Of a DNA stretch of 64,000 nucleotides, positions 34,116 to 43,831 are shown piece after piece. Under the pieces are notes generated by a model. The model did not search any database. It was not told where the DNA came from and worked only from the letters and a program-made list of their open reading frames with translations. Positions within the stretch are counted from its first letter, which is position 1; each line of letters opens with the position of its first letter. Location of the stretch: the NCBI GenBank assembly GCA_026119935.1, contig JALRMH010000023.1, positions 1 to 64,000 on the forward strand, written 5' to 3'. Origin of the DNA: Endothia cerciana (taxonomy: Eukaryota; Ascomycota; Sordariomycetes; Diaporthales; Cryphonectriaceae). The translations under genes were made by a program, and so were the position numbers.

Positions 34116-35387
34116 TTAGCAACAGCCCCTCCGGTTCCTCCTCGCACTCAGTGTGAACACGTCCTCCCACTCCCTCATCCCGACACCCGCACCCCACTGG
34201 CCCCGGCTCTTTCCCCTTGCCCGCCCGGGCCTCCTCGTCCCCATCTCGTCCGTCGTGAGGGCGCTCTTGATGCTCGCCCCGTCGCTGGCGTTACTGTGCC
34301 ACAGACCGCCCGCGTCGCCATACTGGATCCCGCTCATCGGGTCGTCCGGGTCGATCTCGCCCAGCTCGATCTTGGTGAGGATCATCCGCGCCAGCCGCGC
34401 AAACACCTCGTCCACGCCCTCCCCGCTGAACGCGCTGACCTCCATCGTGACCGGCACGTTGACGCTGGACGCCCACCTGCTCACCTCCCCGGCCGTGACC
34501 TCCCGCCCGTCCGGCGCGATCGTCGCCCTCTGCTGGTGCGCGCCGCCCCCACCGCCCCCGTACTCCGCCGTGACGGTGCTCCTGCTCGTGGTGCTGCTCA
34601 CGCTGCCCATGGAGTACCCGCCCACCTGGCCCCCGCCCGAGCCCGGCGGGCCGGCGAGCGTGATGGTGCTTGCGGACCCGTAGCTCGACGGCGTCGGCGG
34701 GGGCATGCTCGTGTCCACGAGGTGGTTCGCGTCGGCGAGGTCGAGCTTGTTCCCCGCGAGGACCAGCGTGAGGTGAGGCGAGGCGAGCGCCCGCGCGTCG
34801 TTGAGGAAGGGCTGCAGGCCGTTGAAGGAGGAGTGCGAGGTGAGGTCGTAGATGAGGATGGCGCCCGCGGCACCGCGGTAGTAGGACCGCGAGACGGACC
34901 GGAAGCGCTCGGTGCCGGCCGTGTCCCAGAGCTGTCGTCGCGGCACAGGTTAGCTCCCCCGGATGCTGCGGGCGGTGTTCTACAGGGCGGAGGGGCTTTG
35001 GGTGTCGGGGAGGGGGTGAAGGGGGGGGGGGGGCTGGGCTCTCCGGTCTGACCTGTAGCTTTATCCGTTTCCGCCTCGCGCCGGTGCCGACCTTGATGAT
35101 CTTGGTCGCGAACTCGACGCCGATGGTCTGCGACGACAGGACCCTCCATTCGTTCTTCACGAAGCGATGTAGCAGGCAGGACTTGCCCGTCCCGCTGGGC
35201 CCGAGTAATATGATCTTGGCCAGGTAGTCGTACATGCTGCCCAGCTCCTGCGCATTCCCCAGCCACCGTCAGCAAACCCGTGCACTGCACCCACCCCAGA
35301 TGGGTACGCGACCCGGGGCCGTACCTGGTCGCGAGCCGTGATGTTGCTCTCCTCGCTCGCGGCGGAGGAGCGGCGCGGTCTCGTCAT
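34116..35387 (-). CDS. Rab-family small GTPase (Rab4-like) with a Gly/Ser-rich insertion, 357 aa
   Basis: Three exons in phase: 35387-35325, 35247-35053 and 34931-34116. P-loop GPSGTGKS (37-44), switch I with TIGVEF, LWDTAGTERF (from 87), NKLD (147-150) and a VSAFSG G5 motif are all present. The end GCC is a double-cysteine geranylgeranylation site, so the protein should sit on membranes in vesicle traffic, as Rab4/Rab14-like GTPases do at endosomes. About 60-70 Gly/Ser/Thr-rich residues are inserted between G4 and G5 (about 158-225), and another tail of about 60 residues precedes the CC motif. A usual Rab is 200-220 aa. The nucleotide-binding core is intact. Confidence 0.92.
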
Positions 35388-35416
35388 CCTGGCGTCGTGA
35401 TGCCCTGCCTGTCGCC

Positions 35417-35458
<42 letters not shown>

Positions 35459-36029
35459 CCGCTGGTCTCTAGATGCGCCGAGTCCTGGCGGCCTGCAGGG
35501 TCGTGAGGAGCAGAGGGGACACGATATAAATTCACCTGTTGAGCCGAGTCTTGACCGCCGGCGGGAACAGTCGCTATCTGATACGGAAGAAATGTCACAC
35601 GACGGAAATGTATGTATGCATGCGGTGCTGCTACGTTATCACAGGAGTGGCGCGCATTGGCGACCTTGAAATGGGCGTCACCAGTGCCCACTTCCCGTCC
35701 CGCAGGCCCGTCTCCCTCCCCCAATCGATGTCCTGACACAGCGGCCTTCAGAGGCAGCCCGCCCCGTTTCAGGTCCCACCGCCAGGTGCTTATCACCCCC
35801 GATTTAGCACCAGACACGCTATTTACAGGGGTGGCCTAACCCCGCGGCTCAGGCGGCCCGCCGTCTGCTGTGATGGCAGGGAAGCGCCGTGATGGAACCT
35901 CGGCTGGCGTGTCAGTGGGCTCGCTCACACGCCCTCTGACGCCGACCCCGTACCAGACATCGAAGATGGGCTGGCCGAGCACCCACTGTGCTTGAGTACA
36001 CAAGCAGGGAGAAGTCACTGTCATCCGCG
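35388..36029. promoter_or_regulatory. shared divergent promoter region (Rab / HSD10-like)
   Basis: 642 bp separate the divergently transcribed starts. It contains a TG dinucleotide repeat at about 35418-35452 close to the GTPase ATG. No clear TATA box is visible on either side. Confidence 0.45.
35418..35452. repeat. TG microsatellite
   Basis: About 17 TG units run into GCGCGC. Alternating purine-pyrimidine DNA of this kind can form Z-DNA, and lies about 30-65 bp upstream of the GTPase start codon. Confidence 0.9.
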
Positions 36030-36983
36030 ATGAAGATATCAGGCCGCACCTTCGTGATATCAGGCGGGTAGGTTTCTCCCCTGATCTCATCCCCTCCAAT
36101 ACCGGGTTTCGTATGGTAAATCACATGCCAGAACCTGTCGCTTACCCTGTATCCGCCCGCCGACCTCCTCCCAAGTATATCGCTTCCTGATAGCCATACT
36201 CACTGTACCTGTGTCAGGGCATCCGGCCTCGGGCGCGCGACGGCCCTCGAGCTCGCCCAGCACGGCGGGAACCTCTCCATCCTCGACCTGAACGAGGACG
36301 CCGGCGCCGAGCTCGTAAGGCAGCTCGGCGGCGAGTCGCGCGCCAAGTTCTTCGCCGTCGACGTGACGGACACGGAGAGCATAGCGGCGGCCGTGGAGGG
36401 GACGGCAGAGTGGGTAGGCAGGACGGGGGCGCCCCTGGGCGGGATCATACCCGCCGCCGGGGTCGGGAACCCGGGCCTGATCCTCGACGGCAGGAACAGG
36501 CCCCTCCCGATGCAGTCCATCGACCTCGTCCTCGGCATCAACCTCCGCGGCACCCTCGACGTGGTCCGGCAGTTCCTCCCGCACCTCTCGCGGTCCCCGC
36601 CCTCGCCCACAGCCCAGGGGGACCCCGAGCGCGGCGTCGTCGTCATGGTCGCCTCCGCCGCCGCGTTCGACGGCCAGATGGGCCAGACGGCTTACGCCGC
36701 CTCCAAGGGTGCCGTCGCGAGCATGACCCTGCCCCTGACGCGGGACCTGTCGCGGTTCGGGATCCGGGTCGTCACGATCGCGCCCGGCACGTTCGAGACG
36801 CCCATGACGGCCCTGATGAGCGACAAGGTCAGGACGAGCCTGGAGAAGAGTATGGAGTTCCCCAAGCGGGGCGGGACGGGGGAGGAGTTTGCGGCCATGG
36901 TGAGGAGCTGTGTCGAGAACGTCATGCTGAACGGGACTGTGATCAGGCTGGACGGAGGGTCGAGGATGCCGAGCCGGCTGTAG
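36030..36983 (+). CDS. short-chain dehydrogenase, HSD10 / 3-hydroxyacyl-CoA dehydrogenase type 2-like, 267 aa
   Basis: Two exons, 36030-36067 and 36218-36983. The 12-codon first exon (MKISGRTFVISG) joins through donor GTAGGT and acceptor GTGTCAG to complete the NAD-binding glycine motif SGGASGLGRA. The active site is the VAS serine and YAASK. The stretch AAFDGQMGQTAYAASKGAV and MEFPKR...LNGTVIRLDGG closely follow the HSD17B10 pattern, an NAD-dependent 3-hydroxyacyl-CoA/steroid dehydrogenase. The usual NNAG motif reads AAG. The C-terminus is SRL, a canonical PTS1, and no mitochondrial presequence is present, so a peroxisomal beta-oxidation role is likely rather than the mitochondrial one of animal HSD10. 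Length matches the family (about 255-265). Confidence 0.9.
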
Positions 36984-38285
36984 CGGTCACGCGACAGATT
37001 TGCACTGGGAGAGATTGCTCGTAGTTTGGAGCAGAAACCTGGATTGCAGCCAAGACGCTCAAGGCAGGGTAGGGTAGGAGGTGTTTAAATCATGCAAGAC
37101 GATTGCAGGTAGAACTCGCAAGCAACGCTAGCATTGACGTGCACATCTTCCCACCAAGAGATCAAAGATACCCGATATTGATAGGCAGGATGCTCGGCGA
37201 AGACCTGCCAGCGCCCAGCATCGTATAGCAGACCTGATACACAGCCATCCCGCCGCGGGCAACAGCCTCACAGGCATAGTGACCATAATTGAAAACATCA
37301 TAATCACAGCTAGCAACGTCATGGTTTTTCATGTCGGTATTACACGGACTAGTTAGATACTGTTCAGACCATGATCAGGGCGTTCAGCAGTCTTCGATCA
37401 TCGGGTAGCGGTTCGAATGCTTTGACATCCATGGCACCGCCGCTGTCAGGCTTGATAGGACCAAGACCGGCGTGGTTGGACAACATCGCAAAATACACAT
37501 GTCTGCGCTGACCAACAATGGATGATGTGGTTTCCTCATGCAGGCACATAGAAGGTCGCAGACATTCTGGAAGACGTTCTTCTCGGAGAATGGGCTCACT
37601 AGCCTTTCACTATGATTTCCATTTGGACAAGGACAAAGACTGGCAGTAAGGCATGGAGCATTCAGATGTCAGACCCGTATCTGTACCACGACGAACGACT
37701 TGAACATCGCGGCTTTTTCAAGGCCTGGTTTCAATCTACGGCACGAAGGCTGTCGAGGCAACCCTAGAATCCCCGGATATGGAGTGCTCCCGCGGGCGCA
37801 TCCGAGCAGACTTTGCCAGCCGAGGGGGGTCACGGGGAAGGCCACGGTACATCGATTGTAGAATAGCGGCGCGAAGAGAACGACAGGCTGGCGGGTCGAC
37901 ATGTATGAGGGAGCGGAGCAGCAGCTTCTTCCGCGGGGGGGGGGGGGGGGACGTCGGTCACACGTCGCTCTGGCTCGTTCGAGGTGTTGCTTCGGTCGAG
38001 AAAAAGGGTTGTTATTTTTGAAAGGTCTCAATACCGGCAAGATGCAATTCCGTGCCGTCTAACTCCATGAAACATCACCATCGATGTCCGATGTTCCGAC
38101 GTCCACCCAACCCGAGAGATGCCAAACAAACAACTGTAACCTTGTGGAGTATTCAGTCAGTATGACTGCCTCTTGTCTTTCGCGCCGCCCCATCGACGCA
38201 GAGTTTCTTCGCCCCAGCGCGACCCGAGCGTACCTTCTTCACCTTCCCAGACTTCTTTGCGCTACCGTCGCTTTTTTCCCCCCGT
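36984..38285. other. convergent intergenic region
   Basis: About 1.3 kb between the dehydrogenase (plus) and the eS21 gene (minus). A G16 run lies at about 37935-37950. A 64-codon hydrophobic frame on minus at 37128-37322 has no support beyond being open. Confidence 0.4.
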
Positions 38286-38654
38286 TTATCGCTGCGCAGA
38301 CCAGACATTCTTCACGAGGCCGTCACGCTGGGCCAGGCGGTTGAAGGCATCATCGGACTCGCCCATGGCGCGGACGAAGCCGCAGAGGGCGTAGGTGTGG
38401 TTCTCGCCGGGGACGGCACGGCCGGACTCGTCAACCTTGGCGACGGAGATCTGGACGGAGGCGTGGTCCTTGGCCTTGATGATGCGGTTGGTGGCAGAGC
38501 ACTTGCGGGGGACGTAACTGTTTGAAGGAGGGGTGGGGTCAGCATTGTGCAGTCCTGCATTCGCATGTCTGCCTCATTCATCCATCGGGTTTGGGCGCTG
38601 GAGTCCACCAAGGATCGCTTACAGGTCCACAATCTCGCCACGGTCGTTTTCCAT
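38286..38654 (-). CDS. RPS21: 40S ribosomal protein S21 (eS21), 87 aa
   Basis: Two exons, 38654-38623 and 38517-38286, give an 87-aa protein. MENDRGEIVDLYVPRKCSAT is the conserved start; TNRIIKAKDHASVQI and YALCGFVRAMGESDDAFNRL follow, and the length equals that of fungal eS21. It is a component of the small ribosomal subunit. The intron after codon 11 (donor GTAAGC, acceptor AACAG) sits very early, as is common in fungal ribosomal protein genes. The frame track misses the short first exon, so this gene must be assembled across the intron. It is divergent from SLX4. Confidence 0.97.
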
Positions 38655-39110
38655 TTTGACGGCTTGGTTTGTAGGAATTGACTGAGTTCGGGTCTGTGGA
38701 TGAGCTTTGCAAGGTGCAGGAAGTCGTCCAGTCGTCAGTGTCCAGGGGGGGGTCGATCGTCAATGGTGGTGATGGTGTTGGTTAGAATTTGACAGTGGGA
38801 CTTGGTTTTTTGTGTGAGTTGGTCCGAGCGCCCACCTCGCCGCCTCCCAGATTGGTGGGTGGTGGGGCTCCCAGGCTGAGTCAGCTGGCAGCCCACCCCC
38901 TTGTCATCTACGACGAACCTCGGAGGTCAGCTGAACTCGCGTTTGCTTGCCGCCAAGCCTGCCTCGCATTGAACCTTGATGGTTGCCCCTGCTGTGTTTT
39001 GTTCGCGTGCATCGTGCAAGCCGACCTCATTCACATCGCTGTTGACCAATTCGCGAAGATGTGTGCGGCGCGCTCGCTGTCTGCCTTTCAGTCACGCCGC
39101 ACCGTTCAAA
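38655..39110. promoter_or_regulatory. divergent promoter region (RPS21 / SLX4)
   Basis: 456 bp separate the start codons of a very highly expressed and a weakly expressed gene. It is C/T-rich on the RPS21 side; no TATA box is evident. Confidence 0.4.
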
Positions 39111-41858
39111 ATGGCAGACAGCGACCTGCACTCCTCGCCGACCCGTCCTACCCTCCATGACCGTCTGATGATGCTGTCCTCGTCGCCGCTTCCAGACATA
39201 CTGGACTTGGTGGTTAAGAAGCCCAAGGCCCACACACTGCGGTCTGGGAGTGCCGCGACGCCGATACCTGCACATGCGACTACAACCTTCACAAGTGCCT
39301 CTGACCTCCTCCGTCTTGCTCGGGCAAGTGGTGACGACTCCTTCGATCCGATCGACGAGCCAGAACCTCCTGCTACTAAGAAGGCGCCGGCCAAGCGCTT
39401 GCAGAAAGCAGGTACAAGGACTTCGAAGACATCCAAGGCGCCGAAGCGAGTCGCAAAGGAGGTCATTGTCCTGTCCTCAGATGGCATTACCGCAGAAGGC
39501 GCTCAACACGAGGACCAGACTGCAGCCGAGGCAGGAGGCCGAAAGGTTGAGGCGACAGAAGACATCAATCTGAAAGACACACCATTGGAAGCGAAGCCAT
39601 GGAAGAAGTACAAGGTTGCAGAAGATCCAAGCCATACGGCAGAGACGGAGGAGGCAGTCGAGGTGGCGAAGCCACCGGCCAAGGCGAAGAAACAGAAGAA
39701 GAAAGAAACCGAGACTGTCAGCAGACTGTTTCCCGGAGGGACTGACGCGGTCGAGAAGCCCAGACGCAAAGAAAAGCCGTCACGAGCTCCTACACCGGAG
39801 CCTATCAACCTGGAACCTGCCGTACAGAGGAGACTGGACTGGACACCTCCCCGGCAAGATTCTACTCTCTTGGCAGCCGACACTGGCCCCATTGATGCTC
39901 TGGACGCTGATGATGCCACGCCGGGGGATGAAGACATACATTCTGTTGCAACAGATCTGTTCAAGAGATTGCGTGACACTTATGGGCTCAAAGTGGATCA
40001 TGAGAACCCTTCTGCGCCTCAGCAGCAGCCTGCAAAGGTTCTGGGGAAAAGAAAAGTTATTGACCTGGTATCTACTAATCACCCCTCTGGGACAACTGAG
40101 CCAAGTCGGAAATCTTCGCCTGTGAAGGAGAAGGCACCAAAGAAGAAGGCGCGGACAATCACGGAATTGGCTATGGCTCCATATGTGCCCAAGATTGCCA
40201 AACCTGCTGAAGACTGCCCCACCGAAGATTCATTGCTCGACTATTTCCGTGTTGAAGGTCCAGATCAGGATACTTCCAAAGCCACAGGAGTCGAGGGCAA
40301 GGGTAGAGCTACAAAGACGACCAAGAGTAAAAAGAAAGCTCAACCGAAGAAGCCAGTTCTGTTATCGCCACGGACCGCGATGAAACAGTCAGCTGCACAG
40401 GATTTCGTCTTTGGAACATCCAGCCAGTTGGCTCGTGAACAATCACCGACGCTACTCAGAGATTTGCACGAGGCCTTGAAAGCCTCAACCATAACCGAAG
40501 AAGAAGATCCTTTCGCCAGCTCTGGAGAAGCCTCGAAAACGGCGAGGCCAAGCAAAGGCCTATGGTCGGTCAGCGCGAGGGATGAAGATGGTGAGATGGT
40601 GAACGTCGACATCATTGATTTAGTCGGCTCCCCCGCATTCCCCGAGGACGACGCGATTTTAGACCCGTGGAAACAATTGACACCAGAACCGGCTGCGCCC
40701 GGATCTGGGACAGCGGACACATCCATTCTTGAAATCGGCAGCAGACCCGTCACCACGGGTGAGGATGAATCCTCACCGTCTCCTGTGCCGAAATCACAGC
40801 TTTTCGTGACGCAGCGTAAAATCACCATCAACGCTGCCGCCGCGGAGTCTCCGCTTGCCTCAAAAGAGTCTTTCCCTTTGATCACGGACTTACTAGAAGA
40901 TGAAATGCCTCCACCAAGCAACCAACAGCAGACCCAAGAAGAGAGCAGGCAGTCTCTGAGCAGAGCCGCGCCCAACCCGCAAAAGCCGCGCCCAAACTTT
41001 GAACTGTTCACTGACGCAAAGTTGGCCAAAGAGGTCTCAAAATTCGGTTTCAAGGCTGTGAAGACCAGGAACGCGATGATCTCCTTGCTGGACCAGTGTT
41101 GGGAAAGTAAGAATCAGGCACTGGGTCATGCAGCGGCTTTTTCGACAAGCTCTGTGCCGGCCAGCGCGAAGCGCAAGCAGCCAACGTCTCCAAAGGCAAC
41201 TCCGGCAGTACTTGCTCCGCCAGCGAAAAATCCGCGCGGCAGACCCAAGAAGGCTTCTGCGGCAGACACTAGCGACGTCGAAGGGAAAGGCGACGAGCCT
41301 GCCAAGCCGAAGAAGCGCGGTCGACTTCGAAAATATACAGTCTCAGCAGAGAAGGCAGCTGAATCTACTACGCCGCCGCGGCCGCCACCAAAGCCCAGGC
41401 CAGGAACATCGACACCCAAGCGCAAGAAGGCCGTCACCCAGCCAGCCCGTGTAATTGAAGACTCTGACCTTGACAGTGAGATCGAAGCCGGCGTGTCCTC
41501 GCCTGAACAGTTGTTCTCGCCTGCCGGCCGTGACGTCTGTATTAGTGAAGACACGGAGATCTCGCTCACCCTCAGCGCATCGGATCAGCAACCTGCTCTT
41601 TACAACCTCATCACTAAGGCAGTCACATCCGCGCCTCGCACGACCGATCCTTTGGCCCCGTCTTGGCACGAGAAGATGCTAATGTACGACCCGATCATGT
41701 TAGAGGATCTAACGGCATGGCTGAACTCGGGCCAGTTGACGAGGGTAGGGCATGACGGCGAGGTGTCACCCCATGATGTGAAGAAGTGGTGCGAGTCAAG
41801 AAGTATCTGCTGCCTTTGGAGGGTGAACTTGCGTGGTAAGGAAAGAAAGCGATTTTGA
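39111..41858 (+). CDS. SLX4: structure-specific endonuclease subunit SLX4, 915 aa
   Basis: A single exon from ATG 39111 (MADSDLHSSPTRPTLHDRL) encodes 915 aa, mostly disordered, Lys/Pro/Ser-rich with acidic patches. The C-terminus carries the conserved SLX4 domain (about 845-915): SWHEKMLMYDPIMLEDLTAWL, then EVSPHDVKKWCESRSICCLWR and a basic end KERKRF. A SAP-like helical segment precedes it (KLAKEVSKFGFKAVKTRNAMISLL, about 640-665). SLX4 is the regulatory subunit that binds and activates the SLX1 nuclease through this C-terminal domain and resolves branched DNA in the nucleus. The frame is open upstream to about 38976, but 39111 has a good context (TTCAAAATGG) and gives the usual fungal start. 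Confidence 0.93.
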   Translation: MADSDLHSSPTRPTLHDRLMMLSSSPLPDILDLVVKKPKAHTLRSGSAATPIPAHATTTFTSASDLLRLARASGDDSFDPIDEPEPPATKKAPAKRLQKAGTRTSKTSKAPKRVAKEVIVLSSDGITAEGAQHEDQTAAEAGGRKVEATEDINLKDTPLEAKPWKKYKVAEDPSHTAETEEAVEVAKPPAKAKKQKKKETETVSRLFPGGTDAVEKPRRKEKPSRAPTPEPINLEPAVQRRLDWTPPRQDSTLLAADTGPIDALDADDATPGDEDIHSVATDLFKRLRDTYGLKVDHENPSAPQQQPAKVLGKRKVIDLVSTNHPSGTTEPSRKSSPVKEKAPKKKARTITELAMAPYVPKIAKPAEDCPTEDSLLDYFRVEGPDQDTSKATGVEGKGRATKTTKSKKKAQPKKPVLLSPRTAMKQSAAQDFVFGTSSQLAREQSPTLLRDLHEALKASTITEEEDPFASSGEASKTARPSKGLWSVSARDEDGEMVNVDIIDLVGSPAFPEDDAILDPWKQLTPEPAAPGSGTADTSILEIGSRPVTTGEDESSPSPVPKSQLFVTQRKITINAAAAESPLASKESFPLITDLLEDEMPPPSNQQQTQEESRQSLSRAAPNPQKPRPNFELFTDAKLAKEVSKFGFKAVKTRNAMISLLDQCWESKNQALGHAAAFSTSSVPASAKRKQPTSPKATPAVLAPPAKNPRGRPKKASAADTSDVEGKGDEPAKPKKRGRLRKYTVSAEKAAESTTPPRPPPKPRPGTSTPKRKKAVTQPARVIEDSDLDSEIEAGVSSPEQLFSPAGRDVCISEDTEISLTLSASDQQPALYNLITKAVTSAPRTTDPLAPSWHEKMLMYDPIMLEDLTAWLNSGQLTRVGHDGEVSPHDVKKWCESRSICCLWRVNLRGKERKRF

Positions 41859-42067
41859 GCGCATAGAATTGTTATCGAACGGTTTGAATTAGGATGGAGA
41901 TTCACGTTATCGGGCACTCAAGCGCGGAGCACACGGCTAGATATATTGATTTAGGCGATGTATATAAGTATGCTGATGCACAGATTCAAACCCAAGACAT
42001 TGACATCGAGACCCTCAACCACTGTATCGATCAGTCCAATGTCGTAGTCTATGTACACACTGCCGCT

Positions 42068-43519
42068 CTACAACTTTAGCCTTGACCTCTCCTTCTGTTC
42101 CCTTTCCTCTCTCTCCTTCGCCTCCCTCTCCTCTCTCAGGACCTCCTGTCTATCTCTAACTTCTACATTCCTTGGCCCCTCCTTGCCGAAGGTCACCAGC
42201 ACCACCCTCTCAAAGTCCCCACCCCTACCACTCCCTTTGAGTTCCAGACCAGGCTTATCAAGCCCCAAGACAACCCGCTTGTCACTCGTCCGCATGAACA
42301 ATACAGTCGGACTCATGACCTTGTCGGTCCAGGGTATCGCGGCCGTAGGGTGGACCTCCTTCCCCTCCGCCACCCCCGGCGCCGCCGGCGGCCTCGTGAC
42401 GAACTCCAGCAACGCCTTCCGCTGCGCCGCGTACGCCGCCTGTTGGCCCTCACCAGACGTCGCCCCCACGGCCTCGAAGACCCGCGCGATCATGGTCAGC
42501 AGGAACAGCTGCGGTGGGAACAGCACGATCTCCCCCCTCCGCTGCCTCTCCAGCCACTCCCACGCGGGCGCGAACGTCGCGGCCGTGTGCTCGACCCCAC
42601 CGTCGCTGGTGGGTGCCCGCACCACGTCCACATCCCCGCTGCTGCTGCTGCTACTCCCGCCATCTGCCGAGGATGGGGAGGAGGAGGAGGAGGAGGAAGG
42701 AAAGGGCATGCAGAACAGGTACATCTGTGTCGTGAACCTCCTCGCCGCCGTCGGCGGCGTGATCCACCGCGTGAAGGGCACGAGCTCGTCCACGCACGGC
42801 CGCGCGCCCAGGCCCGACTCGACCCAGCGGGCGAAGTGGAGCGTGTTGGCGTGTACTGCCTTGCGCGCCCGGGCGAGGTCGGCGTCCGACATCGCGCTGC
42901 CCAGGTCGACGAGGGCATCGTCGGAGGGGGAGGAGGAGGAGGAGGAGGAGGAGGAGCCGGGCCGCCGGGCGAGGAGGAGGCCGGACTCCTCGAAGGTCTC
43001 GCGGACGGCGGCCAGGCGGTAGGCGGGGGAGTCCTGGTGGTACGCAGGCGAGTCTGGGGCCGGCAGGGCGGGCTCGTGGAAGGTGGAGAGATTCCCGCCG
43101 GGGAAGACGTGGGCGGAGGGGAAGGAGGAGGATGTCTGCACGCGGTGGAGGAGGAGGACCTCGTTGGTGGGGGAGAGGAGGATGATGCTGGAGCTGGGGC
43201 GCGGCGGTGACGGGGGCTTCTTCTCGGTCTTGTCGGCGCTGCTTGAGGAGCTAGAAGGCTTGGAATGGGCCGCGTGCTGTTTAGGCATGCTGGCGGGTGA
43301 TCCCACGCTCGAAGACCTCAGCTTTGAGGATGGCAAGGATGGCAACGGTGACCGGAACGAGTGCAGTCCGCGACGCGAGGGCGGCGAGGGCGGCGATGTA
43401 CGCGCCGCGTTCCCATGAGCTGACAGGCGTATCACCAACAGAGGCGCAGGGAATGGACTCAGAAGGGGATGATAGATTACTACATGACTTCCGCTACGGA
43501 AGTAAAGAGGAGAATTCAT
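42068..43519 (-). CDS. Nudix hydrolase (NUDT19-like), 483 aa from the first ATG
   Basis: One exon. The Nudix domain begins near SSSIILLSPTNEVLLLHRVQ and HVFPGGNLS; the Nudix box ends with AVRETFEESGLLL, giving the metal-binding REUxEExGU, with a long spacer between the Gly and the Arg as in the NUDT7/NUDT19 group of CoA and acyl-CoA diphosphatases. The two candidate starts are ATG 43519 (483 aa) and ATG 43288 (MPKQHAAH, 406 aa). The extra 77 residues have no Asp or Glu, several Arg and many Ser, like a mitochondrial presequence. Acidic Glu and Ser low-complexity stretches interrupt the domain. The C-terminus is SRLKL, not a standard PTS1. It is convergent with SLX4. Confidence 0.8.
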   Translation of the reverse strand: MNSPLYFRSGSHVVIYHPLLSPFPAPLLVIRLSAHGNAARTSPPSPPSRRGLHSFRSPLPSLPSSKLRSSSVGSPASMPKQHAAHSKPSSSSSSADKTEKKPPSPPRPSSSIILLSPTNEVLLLHRVQTSSSFPSAHVFPGGNLSTFHEPALPAPDSPAYHQDSPAYRLAAVRETFEESGLLLARRPGSSSSSSSSSPSDDALVDLGSAMSDADLARARKAVHANTLHFARWVESGLGARPCVDELVPFTRWITPPTAARRFTTQMYLFCMPFPSSSSSSSPSSADGGSSSSSSGDVDVVRAPTSDGGVEHTAATFAPAWEWLERQRRGEIVLFPPQLFLLTMIARVFEAVGATSGEGQQAAYAAQRKALLEFVTRPPAAPGVAEGKEVHPTAAIPWTDKVMSPTVLFMRTSDKRVVLGLDKPGLELKGSGRGGDFERVVLVTFGKEGPRNVEVRDRQEVLREEREAKEREEREQKERSRLKL

Positions 43520-43831
43520 CAGGGTTTCGTGATTGATCGTTCGCAGTGCTGCAGTTGGCCTGGGTGAGTGGGTGAGTGCATGAGGATGACAAAGGGCGAT
43601 GGTGCTGAGCCGAGGTCCGTCGAGGAGCAAGCTGCAAGGGCCCTGCCACGTATTGTCATGGCGGCGAGGGCCATGGTCTCAGCGGCTGTAGAAAAAAGCC
43701 GTCTTGATATTATTATGATTATTCCTTTTTCTTTCCAAGTGTACTCAATATTGGCGCGGTAATCTTGCAGACCACATAGTCACTTCCCTTATCACAGACT
43801 CTGAAACGTCTCTGGGTCTCCGCGATCCCAC
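43520..43831. other. intergenic region
   Basis: About 310 bp between two minus-strand genes. I see nothing beyond expected promoter and 3' flank. Confidence 0.35.

Noticed and set aside
34044..35051. 335-codon plus-strand frame
   Set aside because: Antisense shadow of the Rab gene with GC-driven Arg/Pro/Ala composition.
37413..37423. GGTTCGAATG, a B-box-like string
   Set aside because: No cloverleaf can be folded around it.
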